Positions 28,825 through 37,674 of a stretch of 64,000 nucleotides of DNA are shown here, piece by piece. The stretch covers positions 248,001-312,000 of the forward strand of contig NZ_JAYDCJ010000003.1 in assembly GCF_034555935.1 (NCBI RefSeq), given 5' to 3'. The notes under the pieces were generated by a model, which searched no databases, had not been told where the DNA came from, and worked only from the letters and a program-made list of their open reading frames with translations. The DNA is from Marinobacter qingdaonensis (GTDB taxonomy: Bacteria; Pseudomonadota; Gammaproteobacteria; Pseudomonadales; Oleiphilaceae). The position numbers and the translations under genes are program-made. The stretch's first letter is position 1, and each line of letters begins with the position of its first letter.

Positions 28825-28840
28825 TGGCACGAACGTCGCT
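28825..28840 (+). promoter_or_regulatory. Sigma-54 (-24/-12) promoter of the channel-GMC-ALDH operon
   Basis: TGGCAC-GAACG-TCGCT matches the consensus TGGCAC-N5-TTGCT at all positions but one (C for the second T of the -12 element). The invariant GG (28826-28827) and GC (28838-28839) are correctly spaced. The predicted transcription start is near 28851, about 37 bases before the first start codon. Confidence 0.82.
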
Positions 28841-28887
28841 CAAGGGCTAGCGCGTTGACAAAAACAACAGAGAACGGGAGTCCGACC

Positions 28888-29799
28888 ATGCGATCGACCA
28901 TGAAAACCACCACCGTCACTGCCTTCGTCCAGGCCTCAGCCCTGGCCCTGGCCACCGGCCTTGGCGCCACGTCGGCCCAGGCTGCCGAAATTGCCACCGA
29001 CCCGGGCGACTACACGCCGCTGCCGGCCGGGGTAAACCTTGGCCTGCTCTACGGCCAGTACGCGACCCGGGACACCGTCTACTCCGACGGCGACAAGGTC
29101 CCGGTGGACGCCGGGCTGGATACCACCATCGGCCTGGCCCGATTTGTCCACTACATGGACATCGGGGGCATCATCGTCGACCCCCAGATCATCGTGCCGT
29201 TCGGCAAGGTGGAACTGAAAGAGACGTTTGGCCCACTGCAGCCAACGTCGGAAAGCGGCGTCGGCGACCCCATCGTCGGCGCCACCGCCTGGGTCCTGAA
29301 CCAGCCCGAGGCCCAACAGTGGGTGGGCCTGTCGGCGTTTGTCTCAGTCCCGGTCGGCCAGTATGACGAGGACAAAGGCCCGGTTAACATCGGCGAGAAC
29401 CGCTGGAAAGGCATCTTCCAGGCGGCCTATGTAAAGCACCTGAGCAACCGTGTGGTACTGGACCTGATTGCCGAGTACTCGGTGTACGGTGACAACGACG
29501 ATTTTCTCGGCGTCACCCGCGAGCAGGACGACGCCCAGAGCCTGCAGGCCCACATGCGCTACCTGCTGCCGGAGCAGAGCCACCTGGCCCTGTCCTACTA
29601 TCATTCCTTCGGGGGTGAGACCACGGTCGGCGGCCAGGAGCAGGATGACCGGGTCAATACCAACCGCTGGCTGGCCACCTACGCGACCTTCGTGGCGCCG
29701 ACCGTGCAGCTGCAAGTCCAGGCCGGCCAGGACATCCATGTGGAGAACGGGTTCGAGGAAGAGGCCCGCGTGAATCTGCGGGTGCTGAAGGTATTCTGA
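28888..29799 (+). CDS. Outer-membrane channel of the phenol-degradation MetA-pathway family
   Basis: 303 residues from ATG 28888 with a GGGAG site. A signal peptide ends near ATSAQA-A (about residue 32). The rest is a beta-barrel rich in alternating hydrophobic strands (LGLLYGQYATRDTVYSDG; AFVSVPVGQYDEDKGPVNIGENRW) and ends in Phe, as barrels do. This family (often annotated transporter or MetA-pathway of phenol degradation) is found in clusters for hydrophobic aromatics and terpenes. First gene of the sigma-54 operon, so it likely admits the substrate that the following dehydrogenases oxidise. Confidence 0.8.
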   Translation: MRSTMKTTTVTAFVQASALALATGLGATSAQAAEIATDPGDYTPLPAGVNLGLLYGQYATRDTVYSDGDKVPVDAGLDTTIGLARFVHYMDIGGIIVDPQIIVPFGKVELKETFGPLQPTSESGVGDPIVGATAWVLNQPEAQQWVGLSAFVSVPVGQYDEDKGPVNIGENRWKGIFQAAYVKHLSNRVVLDLIAEYSVYGDNDDFLGVTREQDDAQSLQAHMRYLLPEQSHLALSYYHSFGGETTVGGQEQDDRVNTNRWLATYATFVAPTVQLQVQAGQDIHVENGFEEEARVNLRVLKVF

Positions 29800-29855
29800 A
29801 CCCACCCGCTCGAACACCTGCCTGCCTCAACCAGGCACACAATCCGGAGAACACT

Positions 29856-30452
29856 ATGAGTCAGATGAGCGATCAAACAAAAGAAGCCATCGACCAGATC
29901 AATCGCCTGAGCCGACGCAGCTTCCTGAAGGCCGCCAGCGGCCTGGCCGTGGCCGCCTCCCTGGGCACCGGGCTGCTGGGCGCGGCGAACGCCTTCGCCG
30001 CCGTGCCCGAGGGCATCAAGGTCATGTCCGCCAGCGAATACCAGGTCATGCACCGGCTGATGCAGGTGACGCTGGTAACCCAGGGCACCGGACTGGTCCC
30101 GGCCAGCGAGATTCCGGTCATGCAGACCCTGGATGCAGCACTGCTCGCCACCATGGAACCGCACATCCTCGAAGGCCTGAAGGGCGGCATCGCCTACTTC
30201 AACGACGGTCCCCGGGCCGAGTATGGCCAACCCTTCGTGGAACTCTCTGACACCCAGGCCGCCGCCTTCTGTGACACCTGGGCCGACGCCGACGAAGTGC
30301 CCCAGCGAGCCCTGGCCATGGGCCTGAAGAAGCTGGTCGGCCTGGCCTACTGGGCCAACCCGCCCACCTGGACCCCGCTCGGCTACGGCGGGCCGGTGAC
30401 GGAGAAGTGGAAACTGGAATCGCTGGGCAACGCCCCTCTACCGAAAAGCTGA
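29856..30452 (+). CDS. Tat-exported small subunit of a GMC dehydrogenase (gluconate 2-dehydrogenase subunit 3-like)
   Basis: 198 residues. A twin-arginine signal is clear: SRRSFLKAA with Arg20-Arg21, then a hydrophobic stretch and a cleavage site near ANAFA-A (about 50). The mature part (ASEYQVMHRLMQVT; PEGIKVMS) resembles gluconate 2-dehydrogenase subunit 3 and the gamma subunit of FAD glucose dehydrogenase. In those enzymes the small subunit carries the catalytic subunit through Tat. It lies 16 bases before the GMC gene, which has no signal of its own, so co-export is a reasonable inference. Confidence 0.82.
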   Translation: MSQMSDQTKEAIDQINRLSRRSFLKAASGLAVAASLGTGLLGAANAFAAVPEGIKVMSASEYQVMHRLMQVTLVTQGTGLVPASEIPVMQTLDAALLATMEPHILEGLKGGIAYFNDGPRAEYGQPFVELSDTQAAAFCDTWADADEVPQRALAMGLKKLVGLAYWANPPTWTPLGYGGPVTEKWKLESLGNAPLPKS

Positions 30453-30468
30453 ACGGCGGGAGTAGATC

Positions 30469-32031
30469 ATGCAAGACACAATCAAGGCCAAGAACGTCCC
30501 TGCCCGGGGCCTGGCGGTCACCCAGGCGTCCGACGTGACCCGTGACACGCTCGAACTGAACGCCGACGCCGTGATCATCGGCTCCGGTGCCGGCGGCGCG
30601 ATTGCCGCCTACGAACTGGCCAAGGCTGGCAAGAACGTGGTGGTGCTGGAGGCCGGCCCCTACGTACCCTCCGAAAAGTTCACCGAGATGATGGCGGTGT
30701 CCATGGATACCCTGTACGCCGACCACGGCGGCCAGGCCAATTCTGCCGGCGACATCGCCATTCTCCAGGGCGCCTGCGTGGGCGGCTCCACGGTGGTGAA
30801 CGCCGCCCTGTGCTTCCGCACCCCGGACTACTACCTGGAGCGTTGGGGCAAGGAATTCGGGCTGACCAACCTGACCCCGAAGGTGATGCGCCCCTACTTC
30901 GAGAAAGTGGAGGCCAACCTGGGCATCGCCCCCAACAAGGCCTATGAAACCAGCGCCGGGGCCCAGCTGCTCAAGGGCGGCATGCAGAAACTGAACCTGC
31001 CGGAAGGCAACGCCCATCGCAACATCCGCAACTGCGCCATGACCGGGTTCTGCTTTGCCGGCTGTAAATCGGACCGCAAGCAATCGATGCTGGTGACCTA
31101 CCTGCCCTGGGCCGTGGCCTACGGCGCCAGCATCTACGCCGACACCCGGGCGACCCAGATCCTCGCCGCCGACGGCAAGGCCAGCGGCGTGCTGGCGGAG
31201 ATCGTCGACCCCCAGAGCAAGACCGTGAAATGCCAGCTCCGGGTCAATGCGCCGATCGTGGTCGGTGCCGCCGGCCCGGTCCAGATGCCCCTGCTGCTGC
31301 AGAAGAGCAACCTCAACGGCAACGGTCAGGTCGGCAAGAATTTCGCCTGCCATCCGACCCTGTCGGTGACCGGCATGTTCGAGGAGAACGTCGACAACTT
31401 CTACGGCGCCACCCACTCCCTGTACATGGACAAGTACACCATGCCCGAGGACGGTGGCTACCTGCTGCTGGACGCCATCCAGGATCCGGTCGAGGCCAGC
31501 TTCCAGGCCGAACCGGGCACGGGCAAGCCCTACATGTCCTACATGTCCAAGTACCGGAACAGCGTCCGGCTGATTACCCTGATCCACGACCAGAACGTGG
31601 GCGAGGTGAACTGGAACAACGGCGCCAAGGAGATCACCTACTTCGTGGACGACAAGGATTTCCAGATCATGAAGGCGGGGCTGAAAACCAACGCCCGGGT
31701 GCTGTTCGCCGCCGGTGCCAAGCAGCTCTACATCCCCACCTCCCAGAAGCTGACCATCGACAGTGTCGACCAGATCGACGCGGTCATCGACAGCCTGGAC
31801 AACGAACCGGCCCGTTACCGCTACACCTCGTTTCACCCCCAGGGCACCTGCCGCATGGGCGCCGACCCGGACACCACGGTGGTGTCGCCCACCGGTGAGA
31901 CCCACGAGGTGAAAAATCTGTACATCGTGGACGCCAGCCTGCTGCCCACCTCCATTGGCTACAACCCGTCGGAGACCGTGTACGCCCTGGCCCACTACAT
32001 CAGTGACCAGATCAACCGGGCCCACGGCTGA
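30469..32031 (+). CDS. GMC-family FAD alcohol dehydrogenase with probable 3Fe-4S cluster
   Basis: 520 residues. The FAD-binding GSGAGG is at 38-43, with the GMC signature GACVGGSTVVNAAL about residues 101-114. Three Cys at 189, 195 and 199 (C-X5-C-X3-C in NCAMTGFCFAGC) have the spacing I recall for the 3Fe-4S ligands of the Burkholderia FAD glucose dehydrogenase catalytic subunit. The active-site pair is His456 (HPQGTCRMG) and Asn499 (GYNPSE). No signal peptide, so export with the Tat partner upstream is likely. The following aldehyde dehydrogenase gene implies a primary alcohol, perhaps aromatic, as substrate. No cytochrome c subunit gene is present. Confidence 0.85.
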   Translation: MQDTIKAKNVPARGLAVTQASDVTRDTLELNADAVIIGSGAGGAIAAYELAKAGKNVVVLEAGPYVPSEKFTEMMAVSMDTLYADHGGQANSAGDIAILQGACVGGSTVVNAALCFRTPDYYLERWGKEFGLTNLTPKVMRPYFEKVEANLGIAPNKAYETSAGAQLLKGGMQKLNLPEGNAHRNIRNCAMTGFCFAGCKSDRKQSMLVTYLPWAVAYGASIYADTRATQILAADGKASGVLAEIVDPQSKTVKCQLRVNAPIVVGAAGPVQMPLLLQKSNLNGNGQVGKNFACHPTLSVTGMFEENVDNFYGATHSLYMDKYTMPEDGGYLLLDAIQDPVEASFQAEPGTGKPYMSYMSKYRNSVRLITLIHDQNVGEVNWNNGAKEITYFVDDKDFQIMKAGLKTNARVLFAAGAKQLYIPTSQKLTIDSVDQIDAVIDSLDNEPARYRYTSFHPQGTCRMGADPDTTVVSPTGETHEVKNLYIVDASLLPTSIGYNPSETVYALAHYISDQINRAHG

Positions 32032-32061
32032 CACCGGCCCAACGACTGAGGAGCACACATC

Positions 32062-33522
32062 ATGGATATGCCAGTAAACCCTGTTTGGCAGCAGCACCTG
32101 TTTCTGGGCGGGTGGCAAACCGGCGAGGGCGAGCCATTGGCGGTCACCGAGCCGGCCACCGGCGAACGGCTGTCGCAAGTGAAGGCCGCGACCCCGGCCG
32201 ACGTTGACCGGGCCGCCACCATCGCCCGGGACGCCCAGCAGCGCTGGGCCGCCGTGCCGTTCGACCAGAAGGCGGAAATCCTGCGTACGGCCGCGGCCCT
32301 GCTCAAGGAGCGGGCCGGGGAGATCAATGGCTGGAACACCCGGGAGTGCGGGTCCATCGGCCCGAAAGCCGAGTGGGAGTTGCAGGCCACCTACGAACAG
32401 GCCCAGATGGCCGCCGCCCTGCCGATGCAGCCAAGCGGGCAGATCTTTCCCTCCAACCTGCCAGGCAAGCGCAACTACTGGCAACGGATTCCGCTGGGCA
32501 CGGTGGGCGTGATTGCGCCCTGGAACTTTCCGATCCTGCTGTCCATGCGCTCGGTGCTGCCGGCCCTGGCCCTGGGCAACTGCGTGATCCTGAAGCCGGA
32601 CCCGAAAAGCAGCGTCTGCGGCGGCGCCCTCATGGCCCAGGTCCTGCAGGATGCCGGTTTGCCCGAGGGCGTGTTCCATGTCCTGCCGGGCGGCCCGGAG
32701 GTAGGCCAGGCCCTGGTCGAGCACCCGCTGGTGAAGATGATCTCGTTCACCGGCTCCACCGCCGTGGGCCGGAAAATCGGGGAAACCTGTGGCCGCATGC
32801 TGAAGAAAGCCGCCCTGGAGCTGGGCGGCAACAACGCCCAAGTGGTGCTGGACGACGCCGACCTGGACGCCGCCAGTTCCTGCGGCGCCTGGGGCTCGTT
32901 CCTGCACCAGGGCCAGATCTGCATGCAGACCGGCCGTCACCTGGTGCATCGCTCGGTCGCCGACGCCTACATCGAGCGCCTGGCGGCCCGCGCCGGCAAT
33001 CTGGCCTGCGGCGACCCCTGGCGGCAGCAGGTGCACCTGGGGCCGCTGATCAACGAGGCCCAGGCCCGACGGGTCGAGGACATCCTGCAGCGCTCGGTGG
33101 CCATGGGGGCCAGGATTGTGGTCGGTGGCCGCCGGCGCGGCAATTTCGTGGACGCCACCGTGATTGCCGACGTGACCCCGGACATGCCGGTGTTCTCGGA
33201 GGAGATCTTCGGCCCGGTGGCCCCGGTCATGGCCTTCGATTCCGACGACCAGGCCACCGACCTGGTCAACGAGTCGCCCTACGGCCTGGCGGCCGCCATC
33301 CACTCCGGCTCCACCGAGCGGGCGCGCAGGATCGCCGAGCGGATCCGGGTGGGCATGGTCCACATCAACGACCAGACCGTGAACAACGAGTTCCAGGTGC
33401 CGTTCGGAGGCCTCGGCAGCTCCGGCAACAGCGGCCGCTTTGGCGGACCAGCCAACCTCGACGAGTTCACCACCAGCCAGTGGGTCAGTGTCCTGGACGA
33501 GGGCATCCAGTACCCCTTCTGA
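32062..33522 (+). CDS. Aldehyde dehydrogenase, probably benzaldehyde dehydrogenase
   Basis: 486 residues. The catalytic Cys287 is in HQGQICMQTGR and Glu253 in LELGGNN. The NAD-site WNFPILLSMRS and the C-terminal GGLGSSGNSGRFGGPANLDEFT are typical of benzaldehyde and vanillin dehydrogenases (XylC/AreC-like). No signal peptide, so it is cytoplasmic. It would turn an aldehyde made by the GMC enzyme into a carboxylate such as benzoate, the substrate of the ben genes 15 kb away. Last gene of the sigma-54 operon; a terminator follows 62 bases later. Confidence 0.85.
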   Translation: MDMPVNPVWQQHLFLGGWQTGEGEPLAVTEPATGERLSQVKAATPADVDRAATIARDAQQRWAAVPFDQKAEILRTAAALLKERAGEINGWNTRECGSIGPKAEWELQATYEQAQMAAALPMQPSGQIFPSNLPGKRNYWQRIPLGTVGVIAPWNFPILLSMRSVLPALALGNCVILKPDPKSSVCGGALMAQVLQDAGLPEGVFHVLPGGPEVGQALVEHPLVKMISFTGSTAVGRKIGETCGRMLKKAALELGGNNAQVVLDDADLDAASSCGAWGSFLHQGQICMQTGRHLVHRSVADAYIERLAARAGNLACGDPWRQQVHLGPLINEAQARRVEDILQRSVAMGARIVVGGRRRGNFVDATVIADVTPDMPVFSEEIFGPVAPVMAFDSDDQATDLVNESPYGLAAAIHSGSTERARRIAERIRVGMVHINDQTVNNEFQVPFGGLGSSGNSGRFGGPANLDEFTTSQWVSVLDEGIQYPF

Positions 33523-33584
33523 GCACCGTCTCCACGCCCGCCTGCCTGCTCAGGCAGCGGTCCCCGCGGGGACGATCTGCCCTT

Positions 33585-33618
33585 GCCCGGCGCGCATCCT
33601 CGCGCTCCGGGCCTTTTT
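33585..33618 (+). terminator. Rho-independent terminator after the ALDH gene
   Basis: GCCCGG-C-GCGC pairs with GCGC-T-CCGGGC around a six-base loop, followed by CTTTTT. It closes the sigma-54 operon and insulates it from the ABC importer promoter 80 bases on. Two smaller inverted repeats (33542-33557, 33562-33571) precede it. Confidence 0.85.
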
Positions 33619-33699
33619 GCATTGGCGCCGCAGGCCCCTCCACACGACCCCGACCAGCACCCTTACCGGCGCTTCAACCGGCGCCGCTACCCACACCTC

Positions 33700-33762
33700 T
33701 GCAAGCACCGGACACCCCTGTGCAGAAAACGGATATTTCTGTCGTCCCGACACGCCTCTAAT
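33700..33762 (+). promoter_or_regulatory. XylS/BenR-type tandem operator and promoter of the ABC importer operon
   Basis: TGCAAGCACCGGACA (33700-33714) and TGCAGAAAACGGATA (33721-33735) are two TGCA-N6-GGNTA-type boxes with a 6-base spacer; the second is perfect and the first has one mismatch. A -10 TCTAAT (33757-33762) begins 21 bases after the second box. The geometry is identical to that at 25649 and 40569. Confidence 0.8.
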
Positions 33763-33796
33763 GACAGAACCCACAACAACAATCCGAGGTGTTGAA

Positions 33797-34972
33797 ATGA
33801 GCAGGATCAAACCGCTTGCCAGTGTCGTACTGGCAACCACCCTTACCGCCGGGCTCTCTACCTCTGCCCTGGCGGCCGCCGGCGACCCGGTCAAGATCGG
33901 TGTCATGTTGCCGTTCAGTGGTATCTACGCCCAGCTGGGCGAAGCCGGCCGCGACGGTCTGAAGCTGGCGCTCAAGGAGCACGCCGACCAACTGCACGGC
34001 GCCGAGATCGAATTCATCGAACTGGACACCGAGGCCAAGCCGTCCCGGGCCCCGGAACTGGCGTCGTCCCTGCTGAACCAGCACGAGGCGGACTTCGTGA
34101 TCGGGCCGGTGCACTCCGGAGTTGCCATGGGCATGATCAAGATGCTGCGCGGCAAGGACACCATCATGATCATCCCCAACGCCGGCTCGGCCGCGGCCAC
34201 CGGCCCGCTGTGCTCGCCCAACGTCTTCCGCACCTCGTTCTCGTCCTGGCAGCCGTCCTACCCCATGGGCAAGGTGGCGCTGGAGAAGGGCTACAAAAAG
34301 GTCTACGCCATCAGCTGGAACTACGGCATGGGGCGCGAGAGCCTGGACGCCTTCGCCGAATCCTTCGAGGCCGGCGGTGGTGAGATCGTCGAGAAGGTGC
34401 TGCTGCCGTTCCCGTCCACCAACTTCCAGTCCCACGTCAGCGACATCGCCGACGAGAATCCGGACGCGGTGTTCACCTTCTTCGCCGGCGGCGGCGCCAT
34501 CAAGTTCGTCAAGGACTACGACGCCATGGGCCTGCGCGGCAAGATCCCGCTGCTCGGCTCCGGCTTCCTGACCGAAGGCACGCTGCAGGCCCAGGGCCCG
34601 GCCGCCGAGGGCGTGATGACCGGCCTGCACTACGCCGAGCAGCTCGACGTGCCCAAGAACCAGCAGTTCCGGGAGGCCTTCCACACCGAGTACGGTCACT
34701 ACCCGGACATCTACGCGGTGCAGGGCTATGACGCCGGTCAGGCCATCGCCAACACCATCGACCAGCTCAAGGGTGACATTTCCGACAAGCAGGCGGTGAT
34801 CGGCACCATGGAGAAGCTGACCATCGACAGCCCACGGGGCCAGTTCACCTTCTCCCGGGCCCACAACCCGGTGCAGAACATCTACCTGCGGGAAGTGAAG
34901 GACGGCGTCAACGTGGTCCAGAGTGTGGCCGCCGAAGCGCTGGAAGACCCGGCCCGCGGCTGCCGGATCTGA
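33797..34972 (+). CDS. ABC importer substrate-binding protein, branched-chain amino acid (Liv) family
   Basis: 391 residues from ATG 33797. A signal peptide (MSRIKPLASVVLATTLTAG, cut near SALA-A) leads to a type I periplasmic binding protein (VKIGVMLPFSGIYAQLGEAGRDGLKLAL; DFVIGPVHSGVAMGM). Liv-family binding proteins take amino acids, urea, amides and also aromatic acids such as benzoate and hydroxybenzoates. XylS-type operators upstream and the setting favour an aromatic acid. First gene of a five-gene importer operon. Confidence 0.9.
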   Translation: MSRIKPLASVVLATTLTAGLSTSALAAAGDPVKIGVMLPFSGIYAQLGEAGRDGLKLALKEHADQLHGAEIEFIELDTEAKPSRAPELASSLLNQHEADFVIGPVHSGVAMGMIKMLRGKDTIMIIPNAGSAAATGPLCSPNVFRTSFSSWQPSYPMGKVALEKGYKKVYAISWNYGMGRESLDAFAESFEAGGGEIVEKVLLPFPSTNFQSHVSDIADENPDAVFTFFAGGGAIKFVKDYDAMGLRGKIPLLGSGFLTEGTLQAQGPAAEGVMTGLHYAEQLDVPKNQQFREAFHTEYGHYPDIYAVQGYDAGQAIANTIDQLKGDISDKQAVIGTMEKLTIDSPRGQFTFSRAHNPVQNIYLREVKDGVNVVQSVAAEALEDPARGCRI

Positions 34973-34986
34973 TCCCGGCCCTGCCT

Positions 34987-35006
34987 CCCCCGGCCCCGGC
35001 CGGGGG
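34987..35006 (+). other. Hairpin between binding-protein and permease genes
   Basis: CCCCCGGCC and GGCCGGGGG are exact reverse complements around a 2-base centre. The hairpin lies 15 bases after the binding-protein stop with no T-run. Such elements often stabilise the 3' end of the binding-protein mRNA so that it is made in excess over the membrane subunits. Confidence 0.65.
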
Positions 35007-35067
35007 ATGTCCCGCCGCGTTCCCCCCGCTCCCGAACTGATTTTTCGCTCAACCGTTGGGTGTCGCT

Positions 35068-35931
35068 ATGTCTACCGAACTTTTCTTCGTGCAACTCGTG
35101 AATGGTGTCCAGTACGGGTTGTTGCTGTTCCTGATCGCCTCCGGCCTGACCCTGGTGTTCGGCGTGATGGGCATCCTCAACCTGGCCCATGGCTCCATGT
35201 ACATGGTCGGTGCCTACCTGGTCTGGTACTTCGTGACCGTCACCGGCAGCTTTACCCTGGGCGCACTGCTGTCGGCGGTGATCGCCCTCGGCCTGGGCAT
35301 CGTCATCGAGCGGGTGCTGATCCAGCGGCTGTACAATCGCAATCACCTGGACCAGGTGCTGCTGACCATCGGCATGATCTTCGTGTTCAACTCCCTGCAG
35401 AGCATCCTCTGGGGCAATGATCCCTACGGCGTCGCCGTGCCTGAGGCCCTGGGCGGTGCGGTGCCTTTCACCGACAACTCCAGCTACCCGGTGTACCGGA
35501 TCTTTGCCGCATTGATCTGCGTCGCCATCGCCGCCGCGCTCTATTTTGTCGTCAGCAAGACCCGCCTGGGCATGCTGATCCGCGCCGGCGAATCCAACCG
35601 CGAGATGGTGGAAGCCCTCGGGGTCAACATCAAGAGCCTGTACACCATCGTGTTTGCCATCGGGGTCATGCTGGCCGCGGTGTCCGGCATCATCGCCGCG
35701 CCCATGCGCTCGATCGTGCCGGGCATGGGCGAGAGCGTGCTGATCACCTGTTTCGTGGTGGTGGTCATCGGCGGCATGGGCTCGATCAAGGGCGCCTTCG
35801 TGGGCGCGCTGCTGGTCGGCATCATCAGCACCTTCGCCGCAGTCCTGGTGCCCACCATGTCCAATATGATCATTTACATCTTCATGATCCTGGTGCTGCT
35901 GGCGAAGCCCCAGGGCCTGTTCGCCAAGTAA
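35068..35931 (+). CDS. ABC importer permease, LivH family
   Basis: 287 residues from ATG 35068; an in-frame TTG four codons earlier is possible. About eight membrane segments. The LivH signatures LVNGVQYGLLLFLIASGLTLVFGVMGILNLAHGS and ESNREMVEALGVN are present. It forms the membrane channel with the LivM-type subunit. The ribosome-binding site is weak, which fits lower expression than the binding protein. Confidence 0.93.
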   Translation: MSTELFFVQLVNGVQYGLLLFLIASGLTLVFGVMGILNLAHGSMYMVGAYLVWYFVTVTGSFTLGALLSAVIALGLGIVIERVLIQRLYNRNHLDQVLLTIGMIFVFNSLQSILWGNDPYGVAVPEALGGAVPFTDNSSYPVYRIFAALICVAIAAALYFVVSKTRLGMLIRAGESNREMVEALGVNIKSLYTIVFAIGVMLAAVSGIIAAPMRSIVPGMGESVLITCFVVVVIGGMGSIKGAFVGALLVGIISTFAAVLVPTMSNMIIYIFMILVLLAKPQGLFAK

Positions 35932-35944
35932 GCGGGAGCCGAAC

Positions 35945-36901
35945 ATGATTTTCGAAAAACGCACCGAGCGCATCTTCCTGGCGATCTTCTTCCTGGTCGC
36001 CCTGTGCATTCCCCTGTTCCTGGAACAGAATTCCTTCTTCGTGGGCAAGGCCACCACCGTGCTGATCCTGGCGGTGTTTGTCATGTCCCTGGATTTCCTG
36101 GTCGGCCGGGTCGGCCTGGTCACCCTCGGCCACGCCCTGTTCTACGGCCTGGGCGGCTACCTGTTCGTGATCATCACCCCCGAGTACGAGGCGGTGAACT
36201 TCTGGCTCTACGCCCTGGCGATTCTGGCCATCAGCGCCCTGGTCGCGTTGGTGGTGGGGGTGGTGGTGCTGCGCACCTCCGGGATCTACTTCATCATGAT
36301 CACCCTGGCCATCTCCCAGATGGTCTATTACTTCTTCTTCGACTCCCTGGACTTCGGCGGCAACGACGGCCTGTTCATCTTCATGAAGCCGGACACCAGC
36401 GTGTTCGGAGTTAACTTCCTGAACCTGGATAACCCGACCCACTTCTATTACCTGGCGCTGCTGGCGGTGGCCGTGACCCTGGTGGCGATCAAGGTCATCC
36501 TGCGCTCGCGCTTCGGCCGCATTGTCGAAGCCAGCCGGCTGAACCCGCAGCGCACCGAGGCCCTGGGCTACAACATCTTCGCCTTCCGGCTGATCAGCTA
36601 CATCATCGGCAGCACCCTGGCGGCCTACGCCGGTCTGTTATTTGCCCTGCAATACGGCTACGTGAACCCGCAATTCATGACCTGGGAAATGTCCGGCACG
36701 GCGCTGGTCATGTCGATCCTGGGCGGCATGGGCACCATCTACGGCGCCCTGCTCGGCACCATCACCTACGAGGGCCTGCAGTACTTCTTCGAGCACATGA
36801 GCGAGGACTGGATGCTGTTCATGGGCGGTGCCATCATCCTGATGGTCCTGCTGCTGCGCAAAGGCCTGGCCGGCTACCTGGAAAAACTGCTGGAGAAATG
36901 A
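35945..36901 (+). CDS. ABC importer permease, LivM family
   Basis: 318 residues with about nine to ten membrane segments. The LivM motif SLDFLVGRVGLVTLGHALFYGLGGY is near the N-terminus, and the coupling-helix region EASRLNPQRTEALGYN contacts the ATPases. It starts 13 bases after the LivH gene and overlaps the LivG gene by 4 bases (ATGA). Confidence 0.93.
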   Translation: MIFEKRTERIFLAIFFLVALCIPLFLEQNSFFVGKATTVLILAVFVMSLDFLVGRVGLVTLGHALFYGLGGYLFVIITPEYEAVNFWLYALAILAISALVALVVGVVVLRTSGIYFIMITLAISQMVYYFFFDSLDFGGNDGLFIFMKPDTSVFGVNFLNLDNPTHFYYLALLAVAVTLVAIKVILRSRFGRIVEASRLNPQRTEALGYNIFAFRLISYIIGSTLAAYAGLLFALQYGYVNPQFMTWEMSGTALVMSILGGMGTIYGALLGTITYEGLQYFFEHMSEDWMLFMGGAIILMVLLLRKGLAGYLEKLLEK

Positions 36902-37674
36902 TCATGGCCAACGACATCATTCTGGAAACCGAATCCCTCAGCAAACACTGGGGCGGCATCAAGGCGCTCAACGACATCTCGCTGCAGTTCCGGGACTGTC
37001 AGCTGCACGGCGTGGTCGGCCCCAACGGCGCCGGCAAGAGCACCCTACTGAACATGCTGTGCGGCACTCTGACCCCCACCAGCGGCTGCATCTTCCACAA
37101 GGGCGACCGCATCGACGGCATGAAGCCCTGGAAATTCGTCCGACGCGGCATCGGTCGCAGCTTTCAGAAGACCAACATCTACACCGAGGTCACCTGCCTG
37201 GAGAACTGCGCGGTGGCGGCCCAGCGCCGGTTCACCGGCAGTTTCAACCTGTTCGCCTCCCGGCACGCCAACCGGCTGGTGCGGGAAGCAGCGGAAAAGG
37301 CGCTGTGCCAGGTCGGGCTGGAAAAACGCATGCACACGGTGGCGGCGGAGATCTCCTACGGCGAGCAGCGCCAGCTGGAGCTGGCCATGGTCCTGGCCAC
37401 CGACCCCTGCATCCTGCTGCTGGACGAACCCATGGCCGGCATGGGCCACGAGGAGTCCCAGCGCATCATCGAACTGCTCAACGAGCTCAAGCAGAGCTAC
37501 AGCATCGTCCTGGTGGAGCACGACATGGACGCCATCTTCGAGCTGTCGGACCAGCTCACCGTGCTGGACAACGGCACCCACCTGATCACCGGCACGGTGA
37601 ACGAGGTCCGGAATGAGCCCCGGGTGAAAGAAGCCTACTTGGGTAAGGAAGAAGAAGAGGAGCAAGCGGCATGA
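36898..37674 (+). CDS. ABC importer ATPase, LivG family
   Basis: 258 residues. Walker A is GPNGAGKST, the signature motif is SYGEQRQLELA (the LSGGQ-equivalent of LivG proteins), Walker B ends LLLDEPMAGM, and the switch His is in VEHDMD. The start overlaps the LivM stop; ATG 36904 is an alternative two codons later. It overlaps the LivF gene by 4 bases. Confidence 0.93.
   Translation: MIMANDIILETESLSKHWGGIKALNDISLQFRDCQLHGVVGPNGAGKSTLLNMLCGTLTPTSGCIFHKGDRIDGMKPWKFVRRGIGRSFQKTNIYTEVTCLENCAVAAQRRFTGSFNLFASRHANRLVREAAEKALCQVGLEKRMHTVAAEISYGEQRQLELAMVLATDPCILLLDEPMAGMGHEESQRIIELLNELKQSYSIVLVEHDMDAIFELSDQLTVLDNGTHLITGTVNEVRNEPRVKEAYLGKEEEEEQAA

Noticed and set aside
30199..33363. 1054-codon open frame on the minus strand opposite the GMC and ALDH genes
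   Set aside because: It is a shadow of high-GC codon bias: its translation is low-complexity His/Gly/Val-rich with no domain, while both plus-strand genes have full catalytic motifs.
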